DNA of 64,000 nt from Alnus glutinosa (Eukaryota > Streptophyta > Magnoliopsida > Fagales > Betulaceae): assembly GCF_958979055.1 (NCBI RefSeq), contig NC_084890.1, positions 28,069,116 to 28,133,115 of the forward strand. The letters run 5' to 3'. The first letter of the stretch is position 1, and each line of letters starts with the position of its first letter. Made by a program: the position numbers and the translations under genes. The notes beneath the pieces were generated by a model. The model was not told where the DNA came from and did not search any database. It saw nothing but the letters and a program-made list of their open reading frames with translations. Below, piece by piece: positions 1 through 11,169 of this stretch.

Positions 1-45
1 GTATGTACAAGTTTTTTTTGATAAGTAACCATATGTATGTACAAG
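1..45 (-). mobile_element. Ultra-short 5'-truncated retroposon with target-site duplication
   Basis: A poly(T) tract followed by GATAAGTAACCATAT (12-34) is flanked by the direct repeat GTATGTACAAG (1-11 and 35-45). On the minus strand it reads as TTACTTATC plus poly(A), the same 3' end as the longer LINE tail near 52640. Only about a dozen element bases were integrated. The left repeat begins at base 1, so it may be longer. Confidence 0.6.
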
Positions 46-46
46 T

Positions 47-1330
47 CAAATACAAAAACATCATAAACCTTACTTTCCTTTTGCAGATGGATCTCAATGA
101 AAGTTAGGAAACCGTGCATGAAAAAGTTTATGGCTTGCACGACCTCATCAAATTTAAATGCTCCCATCTATAGTTTCAAAGTGAAATTCCATTTTAAACT
201 ACATATTGAATTCAAGTTTCTCTTCAAGGTTTCTTGCATTCATAGAAAAAGCTAACTAGCTATTTTCGTGTATAAATCATACGACCTCTCTTGCACTCAA
301 AGTTGCTAGTAGACTATTCTCACTACTGGCGAGCACTCTTTGGGAAGCACATCTCAAGTGATTCTTGTGAGTATTACTCTTGAGAAAATTGAAGTGAACA
401 GAATTTTTTTTTCACCCACCACCACATAATTATGTGGGATGAAGTTCCATTTGACCCAAAGACCATTGGTGGGTTGAAACTTAGCTCCATGGATTTTCCA
501 TTTTCAGGTAGGCTTTATTTGGCAGCTTATCATTGGACATTGAAATTTCTTGCATGACCATTATAGACATCGCATATCTTCTATCCTTATGCAACTAGAT
601 TTTCAGTTTGAAACCCTAAAAACAATTAATATATTACCAACTCTAAGGAATTAACCAATTTGCTTCATAAATCCTATTTCATTACTCGAGCTCAATGTCC
701 GTTCTTCTAAACGCCATTATTGGCAGAGTTAACTTGTTGTCCTCACCCAAAAATGTAGTCCTATTTCATACGATATATAACACTCAGTGTTCTATTTGCC
801 TCATTCCCATGTAGCAGACTTAACCATACATTTTAATTCTAGAATCATATAGTCAGAGTATCCAACAGTCACCAAGTACATAACATTAAGTATCTTCAGC
901 GACCAAGCAAACCCACTTATGGACATAACTCAATTTTTGTCCCAGTGAGCTTCGGGAAACAAATAATGAGTTTTCACTACCTATTTCTTAGCCACTCGTA
1001 CATTATCAAAATCACAATAAACATATTTCAAAGCTGTGAAGAAACACACATCAAGCAAAAGCTAATATGCACAAAATCTAGGAATTGAAACAGTGTATAG
1101 GACATTCAGTTCATAAATCAAAGCAAGAACGATGAAATATGAGTAAATTTAAGCGAATTTATCACTGACTAACGGCGACAAGAGGAATCCAAAACCTAAG
1201 CTCTGTTTGGTTGGTGAGAAAAATTAATGAAACCAAAAATGGGAAAAGGAGAATAGAGGTAAAGAAAAGAAGAGCAAGTCGAAAATTTGAAACGCACCAT
1301 TGATTGATCGATATCAGTAGAAGCGGAAAT
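47..1330. other. Intergenic, no gene recognised
   Basis: AT-rich sequence without a long open frame or recognisable domain on either strand. The region at 1196-1410 on the minus strand has a short open stretch ending at a GT-type splice donor, but no family is recognisable. Confidence 0.6.
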
Positions 1331-1422
1331 GAAGTGTCGTTTTGTTGTGGAATTGGAATCTTCAACTCTTCCACCGCTTGCTCCCAGCAACAAAAAGCCC
1401 CCTACCACAGCGACAATATTTT

Positions 1423-2432
1423 GGATCCGGATCCTCTCCGGTTCTAATAGGAGCCAGTCAATGGCTTGGATCATTTTAGAGAAATCCAAGGCCAAAAACA
1501 AGCCACGTGGCTTAAGAAGAAAAAAAAAAACCAAACTTTAACCCACGCGCCTGTCACCCCAATGGTTTGCCCAAATCTGAAGATCTCTCCTCTGTCTTCA
1601 AACTTCAAAGCTTCAGTCCCTCACCGTCAAAGACGTCCCAACACAGAGATCGACCGAGTCTCCAAATCCTCAAGAAGCAGACATCTCTCTCTCTGGCTCT
1701 CATGTCGACTACCGCGAAAAGGGTCGAGAAGATCCGCCAAATCGTGCGGCTTAAGCAAATCGGTGGCTTTCGGATCGGGCCCATTGGGTCGGAGCAGCAA
1801 CAGCTGATCCGGCACGCTCCTCCTACTCGGTCGCGCTCACGTGCCCTCCACCACCAACGCTTCCACACCTCCAATCCGAGACCGCGCGCTGCCGGACGGA
1901 CATCTCCGACGATGACTCCCCGTCGTCCCCCTCCGCCGAGCTTGAAATCGAACTGAGCGGCGAAGCCTCCGGAACTCGCCGCCATTATTTACGAAAATGC
2001 CATCAGAAAAAAATCAAAACCATAAAGCAAAAACAGAAACCTCTCGTTGTAAGCTGTCGAAAGTCACTAAGAGTCTTGTTGAAGCCCAGAGAAAGAAGGA
2101 GACCTGTGTTTCCCCTTTCACTTTTTAATTTTTTTTCTTTAATATTAGAAATTTGGAAAATAAAATAATGCACCAATGGGATTAGAGGAGAGAGTTTCCG
2201 GCGAATCTCTGAATTGGGACTTTGACGGTGAAGGACTGAAGCTTTGAAGAGAGAGGAGAGATCTCCAGATTTGGGCATTTGTTTTCAGAAAAAAAAAGGT
2301 TTGTCCTTTTCTTGTTGCACTCAGGTGACAGGCGCGTGGGTTAAAGTTTGGGTTTTTTTTTTCTTAAGCCACGTGGATCCCAGCCATTAACTGGCTCCTC
2401 TCCAGTTAGAGAGCCGGAGAGGATCCGGATCC
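1423..2432. mobile_element. Mutator-like element (non-autonomous) with ~240-bp terminal inverted repeats
   Basis: The sequence at 1423-1655 reappears inverted at about 2190-2432. Both arms start GGATCCGGATCCTCTCCGG and share the block with CCACGTGGCTTAAGAA, the CCCACGCGCCTGTCACC block and the TTCAAAGCTTCAGTCC block. The element is bordered by the direct repeat AATATTTT (1415-1422 and 2433-2440), 8 bp or 9 bp with one mismatch. Long inverted repeats with an 8-9 bp duplication are typical of Mutator-like elements. At 1010 bp it is too short to encode a transposase and shows no transposase motif. Confidence 0.8.
1690..2000 (+). other. GC-rich interior of the Mutator-like element, possible captured gene fragment
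   Basis: The interior between the inverted repeats is markedly GC-rich compared with its surroundings and open in more than one frame, for example from the ATG at 1702. Non-autonomous Mutator-like elements often carry transduplicated exons (Pack-MULEs), so this is a candidate captured fragment. I could not assign the translated product to a family. The base composition is observed; capture is inference. Confidence 0.4.
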
Positions 2433-2597
2433 AATATTTTGGGATCTGGGATATTTTGGAGGATTTCACAGGCGTCGCGTTTGAAATTCGCAATTCTACA
2501 AACTCTACGTGGCCGCATGCCCATGCGGCCCACTAGGATATTTCAATTTTTTTTCTGTGTTTTCTATGTTTGTTGTGATACCGAGGAAAAACGTTTC

Positions 2598-2600
<3 letters not shown>

Positions 2601-2660
<60 letters not shown>
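2601..2660. repeat. (TA)n microsatellite
   Basis: About 30 uninterrupted TA units, followed by a T-rich stretch. Confidence 0.95.
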
Positions 2661-2661
<1 letters not shown>

Positions 2662-2984
2662 TTTTTTATTATTATTTATTTAAAATCCCGAAAGTATCAT
2701 TCTCTTACACATTTTTTATCTATCTTCATACAAAGAGATATGTAGATCTACCATTGAATCTATGAGACCACATGTGGTTCCAATTCAGTAGTAGATTTGC
2801 AAAAAATATGTGTAAGAGATATGGAAGAAAATGACATTAAACACATCTCAATCGAAAATATTTTTCTGATATTTGATTGGTAAAACAAAAAGGTTTTATT
2901 GCAACTTAAAAATTAACTTCAAAACATTCAAAATTGTTGAAAAACACCAATAATTCATTTAAAAAAAAAATGATTTCAATTGGG

Positions 2985-3165
2985 ATGGGACAATCATGAG
3001 TGGTGGGAAGGCAAACGGATCATCTCCATTTCATTTGCTAGTTAGTGAAAAAACAAGGGGCAAAATTGTCCAAAAAAATGAAATGACAATTTTGCCCCTT
3101 ATTTCTTCACTAACCGACTCCTCTCTATTTCAAATGAAATGTAGAGGATTCATTTCCGGAAAGGA
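2985..3165. repeat. Small foldback MITE
   Basis: A near-perfect inverted repeat. The left arm (about 3025-3070) carries TTAGTGAAAAAACAAGGGGC and the complementary arm lies at about 3085-3115. Outer arms with TCCATTTCATTTG and CAAATGAAATG extend the fold. There is no coding potential. Confidence 0.65.
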
Positions 3166-3169
3166 GGGG

Positions 3170-4049
3170 GTGGTTACAATAGGACAAGGAGGGGATGCCA
3201 AACAACACAAGGAGGAGGGTGGTGCTAGGGGGAGTTGTTGGGTTTCTGTATGAGAATGAACGTTCACTAGTTTTAACAACAATAAAAAAGGAATGAGAAA
3301 TACAAACTTGTTTCATTGAGTAAGTCTACAGGAAAGAAGTTGGAGTAATTAGTAAGATTTACTCACATTAACCTATCGTCTTACTTTTAGTTCCTTGACT
3401 ACAAAACTATAGAGTGAGAGTTTCCCTCTCCTAAGTGAGAACCTCCTCCTACTCCTCTCTCATGAGTGCTCGGGGAGGAGGAACCTTCCCCACTTCCCTT
3501 CTCGCTCTCTCTATCCCCACTTTTTCCTTCCCTTCATTCTCGTTATTTTTATTTATTTTCTATGTTTAACTCAGATCTATTGGCCTTCGCTATCTTCCTC
3601 CACAAACTCTTCGCACTATAGCCTTTACCAGTCTTGTAGCACCCTGCGTGAGCAAAATACAAGCAAGAAATAATTTTTTTTTAGAGAAAAATGAATATTA
3701 AAATGAAAATCAAGAAAGACTAAGGCATAATAGATGGAGTACAAAATGCTCATAGGTTCTTGATCAATAAAGTGTTGAGTTTGGACCAAAAAATCCTTAG
3801 AAATTTAAAATTGTACGGTGTCATTAGAACGAGATTAGGGCTCATTCGAACGAGAATGACATCTTCACATGGCAATTGCCACACAAAGCGGTAGGTAAAG
3901 ATGGACGGTTGAGATTTTATCTGTCAAAGCTCGTTCGAGCGTGGTTCAAGCTCATTCGAATGATCAAGTCTAGCACACGTGTGTAGGTGAGATTTGACGC
4001 TTAATTTAATGCAGGAGCCACGTGTTTGTTCGAACAATGTCAAATATTC
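3170..4049. other. Intergenic, no gene recognised
   Basis: No sustained open frame. The stretch at 3830-4040 and again near 4595-4630 has several short palindromic motifs around TTCGAAC, which may be remnants of one repeat. Confidence 0.5.
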
Positions 4050-4208
4050 AAGTGTAAAACTAAGAGTTTAAAACATGAAAAAAAAAATGAAGGAAAATTT
4101 ATTTTTCTTCACACACACACACAAGTGTAAAACTAAGAGTTTAAAACATGAAGAAAAAAAAATGAAGGAAAGTTTATTTTTCTTCACACACACACACACA
4201 CACACACA
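4050..4208. repeat. Tandem duplication of a 73-bp unit ending in (CA)n
   Basis: A unit beginning AAGTGTAAAACTAAGAG starts at 4050 and again at 4123. Each ends in a (CA)n run, which is longer in the second unit. Confidence 0.9.
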
Positions 4209-4884
4209 GGACGTGGAGGCAAGCTTAAGGAATGTGAGGCTTCAAAGGGGTAAGACCTTTCACCCACTTTTTCGTCTATTATGTTATAGTTTTAGATGTT
4301 TTGTTGTTGAGATTATTTGAGAATATTAGTATGTTGATTTTGGTGTTGTGATGAAGTTTATATGTAAGTTGTTTTTGTTGTAGTATTGGAAAGGTTTTGA
4401 TTATTGAGTAATGATAATGGTGGTGTGTTTTGGTGTTGTAAAAAATGGATGTGTTGTGTGTTTGATTGGGGAAAATAAGGTGCTTGCGTTGAGGACAGAG
4501 TAGGAGTGTGAGAAGAGGTATGAAATAAGAGATTGATGTGAGAAAAATTAGGGTTTAAGTGTTGGTCATGCATTAAAAACGCATGACAACTTCTTGCTCG
4601 AACAAGAGGGTTTTTCATTCGAACAAGACTAGCACTGAAAATTTAAGCAAGTGCTATAAGTAAACTCCTTTCAAAGTTCAAAGTAGTAAAATTAATTTTC
4701 ATAAAATTATGTGTCATAATTGAATAGTTAAAAAAACATGAAATTATAGTTTACTCTTGCATGTGATTGGTGGTCAAGGGTTATAGCATTATTGTTGGAC
4801 TCTCCTTGTACAACATCACAATTATTCTGTAATGCTATTTTTGCGTGGAAAAGAAGAAAAGAAACAGTGAGGGTTACTCCATTC
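4209..4884. other. Intergenic host sequence before the LINE
   Basis: No gene is seen. The last 16 bases before the LINE (4885-4900, AACAACATAATAATGT) are the 5' copy of its target-site duplication. Confidence 0.6.
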
Positions 4885-5064
4885 AACAACATAATAATGT
4901 GACAAGTAATCATAGTCACATGTTAAGGGAAGAAGTTGAGGACATCAATAATAAAGAGGCCTACGCCTTGTTTTTTCTCTCTCAACCGCTCTCTGTATAG
5001 AGCTTTTCCCTGCTCTCTCTGTAGAGTGTCTTCTGCCCATTCTCTTTCTCCTCTCCTTTCCTTG

Positions 5065-6684
5065 ATGGAGCAACTAAACCATGAGATAGATAATCTAATT
5101 CAGCAAACTAACTCTCTGGGTTGGGCTGATAAATCTCCTGTTTTGGAATCTTCATCTCTTAGCTATCCTCTTCCCCCTTCTCTTCATCTTGTGGGTAAAC
5201 TTATTTCTCTTAAGCCTATCTCCAAAGTGACTATCAAGAAAAATATCATTTTGGCTTGGCCTTTTCTCAAGTCTTTAACTTTTGAAGACAAAGAGGACAA
5301 CAAGATGGTGTTTACTTTTGAAGCTATGTAAGATTCAACAAGGGTGCTTGAGAACTCCCCTTGGAATATCAATGGTACTCCACTTTTTCTGCAATACTGG
5401 GATAATTCTTCTACTTATGAGGAATTAGATTTCTCTATAGGTGCTTTCTGGGTGCAAGTTCATGGTCTTTCCCTAGATATGATGACTGAGACAAATGCTT
5501 TGAATATTGGTAAAAGTTTGGGTGTCTTATTGGAAGTTGATTATGTTGATTATGGGTAGCCTTGTAGGAAGAGTTATTTGCGTTTGTGAGTACAAATCAA
5601 GGTTCTTGACCTTTTAGTTCCAGGTTTTACTCATCGATGACCTCCAAAGGATTCTTCTTGGGTCCAATACAAGTATGGACGTCTTTCAAATTATTGTTAT
5701 GTTTGTGGGAGATTAGGTCATCTTTCATTTTCTTGTCGAGTTGAACCAAGGCCCCCTAATACGGGTAGATATGGTCATTTGTTGAGAGCTAGTCCTCCTA
5801 AAGCTAATAGGATGGATGTCTTGATTCCTCCCCGTTCTTCTACAGCAAGGTTATCTTCTTTGGCTCAGTCTGTCCCTTCCAGTATGCAATCTTCAGCTCC
5901 CTTGGTGAATTCATTGACCTCTATCCATGGCTGCCTGACTTCCTCCAGTCTCCACGATAAATCACTTTGTTCTCCTAATATTTTGTATAATCCCAAACAT
6001 GCCATATTGTCTGCTCTAACCTCGACTGCCACGTCCAAACTTTCGCCTACCTTGAGCCTTGTTCCATACTCGACTGCCACGCCCAAGGAAAAGCATGTTG
6101 TTGTTAAACATCCAAATAGTAAAAATTTTGACTTACACTCTTCGGTTATGCTCTCTAATGCATTTCCGGACAACAAGTGGCCCCCTATATTTTCTTTTCC
6201 TTTATTGCCTACCCTTACTCTATCTCTTTCTCAACTTTTCCCTCAAGATCGACATGAGCTAGATAGTCTTCCTTTAACTTAGTTTCGACACACGTTACAA
6301 GTGTCCAGTTCGATTCCAACTAAATCGAATTCAAGTATCTCCATGTGCATCCCCTCTTTAGACGTTTCCAGTATAACGACTTCTAGTACCCTGACTTCCA
6401 ATATGTCTTCCCAATCTTTAGCCGCCTCTCCCAATAGCTCCTTTGCTACCCTCTCCAGAAAACGCTCCCACCCATATCACAAACCCAAAGGAACCTTCGT
6501 CAATTCTCCTTTCTCTGATGTTTCTCCTCACAAAAAAAAAAAAACCAACTTTGGATCGGCTGTTGATGAATATAGCAGGATTCTTTCTTCTTCAGTGGTT
6601 GGTGACGAGCAGTCTTGCTCCTTTTCAGAGAGTGCTTCATTTATTAAAGAGGTGGGTGATATCATACCCCCTCTGTCGCCATAA
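5065..6684 (+). pseudogene. LINE ORF1 (nucleic-acid-binding protein), degenerate
   Basis: ORF1 products of plant L1 elements bind the element RNA. The ATG at 5065 begins a frame that translates to a DUF4283-like domain (about 5190-5560, including the WPFLKSLTF and FWVQVHGLSLDMM regions). A CCHC zinc knuckle follows near 5694-5745 (YCYVCGRLGHLSFSCR). The rest is a long Ser/Pro/Thr-rich low-complexity tail up to the stop at 6682-6684. In-frame stops interrupt it at about 5329, 5557 and 5587, and there is a further stop at about 6280, so the protein cannot be made. The domain order is what is expected for a Ta11-like ORF1. Confidence 0.85.
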
Positions 6685-9243
6685 TCACTTTAGTTTGGAA
6701 TTGTCGCGGGTTAGCCTATGCCTAGACAATTCGAGTTCTATTGGCTTTGCTCCGTACTCACAGACCTAATCTCCTTTTCTTGTCAGAAATAAAAATGCCT
6801 TCTTACAGATTTCAAGCTTCTTTAACTGGTTTGAGTTTTGTTGATATGTTAGAAGTTCCTCATGTTGGTTCTCGAGGTGGAATTTTTCTAACTTGGAAAG
6901 CTGGAGTGGATGTGGAATCGGTCAAGCTCGATCGTCATTCAATATCTTGCCTGGTATACTCAGATCCTCCTTTTAATCCTTGGCTTTTATCTTGCATCTA
7001 TGCTCCTTATTTGATTCCAGAATGTTCTATGTTTTGGTCTCAATTGGCTGCTCTAAGCCTCTAGGCAATTCTTTTGGTTTATAGGTGATTTTAACTCCAT
7101 CCTCTCTCCCTCTGAGAAATGTGGTGGACGCCTTTTTGGTTCTGTTTCTCATTTGGATTTTCTGGATTTTGTTCATTCGAACTCTCTTGTGGATCTCAGT
7201 TTTATTGGTAATAGATTCACTTGGAGCAATCACCGTTCTGGTAGGGATAATATTCGAGAAAGGCTTGATAGAGGCTCGGCTAATCAGAAGTGGGTTCAAC
7301 TTTTTCCTAACTCTCTGATTAATCATTTCTCTGCCTCTCATTCAAATCATTGTCCAATTCTATTGTCAACTACTGGTACTTATCGGAATTTGCCTAAACC
7401 TTTTCAATTTGAAGCTTTCTGGACTAGGCATTCGTCTAGTTTTTCAGTTGTGGTTGATGCTTGGTTAGCTTCTAATGAAGGCTCTCCAACTTTCTCTTTA
7501 AGTAGAAAGTGGAAGCAAACTAAACGTGCCTTGAAGTTCTGGAATCTTCATCATTTTGGACACATTCAGACTAATTTTAAGTCTCTTATGACTGAGATTG
7601 GTGCTATTCAGTCCAGTCCTCATTCTTCTACGAATGTTAATCGAGAGGTTTTTCTTCAAGGAGCCTTGCAAGAGCAACTTTTGAGAGGGGAAGTGTTGTG
7701 GAAGCAAAAATCAAGGGAACTTTGGCTCACTTGTACGAACCTCAACACTAAATTCTTTCATGCTTCTACTGCCTATCATCGAAGGTACAATTCTATTTAT
7801 AGTTTAAGAGCTACTGATGGCTCTAGGCTATTGGGTCGAGAGAATATTGGATCCTTTTTTGTGGATCATTTTAGCACTTTATTTTGCACTTCGAATCCTA
7901 CTTTTGATGATTATTTATCTGCGTTGGTGCATCCTATTATTATTGATGATGAGAATGCTACTTTATGTATCATCCCGGATGAATCTGAAATTTTTTTGGC
8001 TATTACTGAGCTTGGTTTAAATAAAAGCCTAGGTTCTAATGGTATGACAGGGCTTTTTTATAAAACTTATTGGAAGATTGTGAAATCTAGTGTGGTGGCC
8101 TCGGTTCAATCTTTTTTCAGGGGGGGTTTACGCTTAAGGCATTTAACCATACAAATATCGCCCTTATCCCTAAGATTGAGAATCCATCTAGGGTGAATCA
8201 TTTTAAACTTATCAGTCTCACTAATTTTAATTATAAGATTATCTCCAAAATCTTATCAAATAGATTCAAACCTCTTTGCATAAAATAGTCTCTCCTATGC
8301 AGTCAGTCTTTCTTAAAGGTAGATCTATCCATAATAATACGATTCTTGCTCATGAACTTTTTCACTCTATGAAACCAGAGGCGAAGCCAAAAATTTCTCC
8401 TAGTAGGGGTGAAAATAGAATAATTAAAATAATTTTTTATTCTCATTATATATTTATTTATATTATATATAAAATTGTGATGAACACAATTTAAAATAAA
8501 AATAATAACACAATATGTAAATATGAATTACAAAAGGTATATATATTAGACATATAAAATATGTCATAATTAATATATTAATAAGTTGTCTTGTAGGCAA
8601 TAGTACAAATCTGAATTGAAGTTTTCAGAAATTAGGTAGTTGGAATCTGCATATTTTTTCTTAAAAAATGCATCAATTCTTTTTGACTTGCCCGTGTTGT
8701 AATCTAAAATTTTTCAGAAACAAGAAAATTTATTTATCTATTAGTTTTAAGTGTTTTTACACTAAAAAAAATTCACGACTTATAACACATATTCCAATGT
8801 ATAATTAAATTATTACAATATTATGATCACTATTAATCTAATCAATCTTTAAAAAATATCTTAATAAAATGACCAAATAATAACAAATAACGTACCTGAA
8901 AGTGGCAAAAATTTACTCAAACTTGTTGACACTAGCAAAATCTCAAAGTATGAAGAAAACATTTTCAAAAGATGCCAATGTTGTTCTTATCTGAATAAGA
9001 AAACAATTATAATAAAAAATAATGGTTAGTAAATTTATTTCTAATCACATAAATGTAAAATAAATAATCCAAAAAATTGTTAGCATAAAAAAAATAAAAA
9101 AAAAATCATGATACACCACAAGTGGACAACACTAAGATTATTCAAATAGTCAATACATCTTTACATCTACTGATTTACAAAACACAAACACAAATGCGCA
9201 TTAAAAAAAAATTGCACCTATGTAATCAAACATAAAATAATTT

Positions 9244-9641
9244 AGGGGTAATTACCTTTTTCCCCCATGAACTACCAAAAAATGCGCAATGCCCCCATGA
9301 ACTACCAACTCGACCAAAATAGAGCATTCAACTACCAAAGACAACCATTTTCCCCCCTTCCGTCAGTCAAAGGGGTTAAAACAAACGGTCAACGGGTCAT
9401 GTGCCGTTTTATATGGGGGCATGTTGGAAGATGATGGTAGTTCATGGGGGGAAAAGAGAAAGATGGTGGTAGTTCATAGGGGGAAAAGAGGAAGGAAATG
9501 AGGGTAAAACGGCGTGTGACTGACGGAAGGGGGGAAAATGGTTATCTTTGGTAGTTGAATGCTCTATTTTGCTCGACTTGGTAGTTCATGGGGGCATCGC
9601 GCATTTTTTGGTAGTTCATGAGGGGAAAAGGTAATTACCCC
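9244..9641. mobile_element. 398-bp foldback MITE nested in the hAT element
   Basis: The arms are near-perfect inverted repeats of about 130 bp beginning AGGGGTAATTACC and ending GGTAATTACCCC, containing repeated GAACTACCAA motifs. The element is flanked by AATAATTT (9236-9243 and 9642-9649). The long arms and 8-9 bp duplication would fit a Mutator-like or hAT-like MITE; the superfamily is not certain. Confidence 0.8.
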
Positions 9642-10587
9642 AATAATTTTTTATTAAACAAAATCACACATATTTGTAAATTGTAATTTATGAATGAAAA
9701 AAAAAAAATTATGTATGATGATTGATGACACATATGAGTGGTGATCGTATAGCTAGTGTTAAACAAAAAAAATAAAAAAGAGTGAAAAAGACAAATAAAA
9801 AGAAGAGTCTATGTATCTAGACTTTAGGCTTTATGATGAGTCCATGACAAATAAATAATGACAAAAGACAAATAATTTTTTTTAATAAGGGAGTTGGGCT
9901 TGATAAAGGCATTGATACAACTGACATCAAAGCTGAAGTTCTGATTTCTAAATATTGTTGTTGTATAGCGACTGAAAATTTGAACTTTTGGGCATATTAG
10001 GAACCGTAGGATTAGTTTCTTAAAAAAAAAAAAAAACCGTAGGATTAAAGCTGCAATACATGTCGTTTCACACCGCACGAAAGTCGACACTGACACAAGC
10101 ACGACTCTGAACTCTCTTTTACTCCATCTCCTTCTCCATAAACCAAGGCTCCATTTCCAGAAGACTTACAGAACTACAGAACAGAAGGCTTACTTTTTAC
10201 TCATCTCCATTACTTCTTGAGCGATTTTCTTCAACTTTCAGCTAACGGTAGCAACAAAAGGCTTACAGAAAGAAGATTATGAAAATGTTTGTTTCATAAC
10301 TTTCATTGTTTACTTCGTAGCTTCAGATGAATCAGATTGTGTTACCACCGCATAAAGACTAAAGAGATAAGAATATTATACGCTTGTAGCTAGGTAAAAA
10401 AGTTTAGTTGGGTAACTTGTATTGATTTTGTGAGAGGTCAGCCTAAATTTGAGGGCAACTTAATTTTTAAAGGGCTAGACCGGTTGATTGAGCTTAAATT
10501 TGTAGGGATGAGAGTGGCCATGGACTTTAAATAAACATATAATTTTTTCAAAAAAAAATAAGTTGCAGGGGTGGGCACCCCTGTATG

Positions 10588-10848
10588 TAGGCTTGGCAAT
10601 TTTGAAATGACCTGCGAATCTGATACAAACACGACATGAATATAAAGGGTTTGGGTTTATGCTATAACCCGTTTATGACCCGTCAACCCGTTTATGACCC
10701 ACCAACCTGTTTATGACACGTTTATGACCCACCAACCCGTTTATAACATATTTATGACGCGATAATTACACATTTTTTACCAAATTAGTTAAATGGGTTG
10801 ACACGCTAAACCGATGGGTTGACACGACAACCCGAATTGCCAAGCCTA
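10588..10848. mobile_element. 261-bp hAT-like MITE inserted at the 3' edge of the outer hAT element
   Basis: The ends are TAGGCTTGGCAATT and AATTGCCAAGCCTA, perfectly inverted. The 8-bp duplication CCTGTATG lies at 10580-10587 and 10849-10856. The interior is a minisatellite of CCCGTTTATGACCC-like units with ACACGA motifs. The duplicated 8 bp consists of the last four bases of the outer element (CCTG) plus the first four bases of the outer element's own target duplication (TATG), so this insertion came later. Confidence 0.88.
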
Positions 10849-11169
10849 CCTGTATGAAACACAATAGAGGTAGAGGTGGTTTGATGTCTTTAAAATTAGA
10901 CATGGAAAAAACTTTTGATTCTATGGAGTGGAATTTTTTTACTTAAAATCCTTTCCTTGTTGGGTTTTAATTCTACTTGGATTCAATTAATTGGACATTG
11001 TATTACTACATCTTTTTTCTCTGTTCTCTTGGATGGCTCTCTGTTTGGTAATTTTTTGCCTTCTCGAGGTTTAAGGCAAGGTGATCTACTTTCACATTTT
11101 CTTTTAATGTTAGGATATAAGTTTCTTTCTAAATTAATTTTGCAAGAAGAAGCTTTGGGTTCCTTGCAT

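Larger units (their letters stand above)
8376..10852. mobile_element. hAT-type DNA transposon (non-autonomous) inserted in the LINE reverse transcriptase
   Basis: The 8-bp direct repeat TATGAAAC flanks the insertion (8368-8375 and 10853-10860). Its termini are CAGAGGCGAAGCC at the left and GGGCACCCCTG at the right before the nested MITE, matching the CAG(A/G)GG...CCCCTG ends usual for plant hAT elements. Removing it and one repeat copy restores the LINE frame from FHSMK to HNRGRGG. The 2.5-kb interior is AT-rich, has no transposase-like frame, and contains two further nested elements. Confidence 0.85.
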
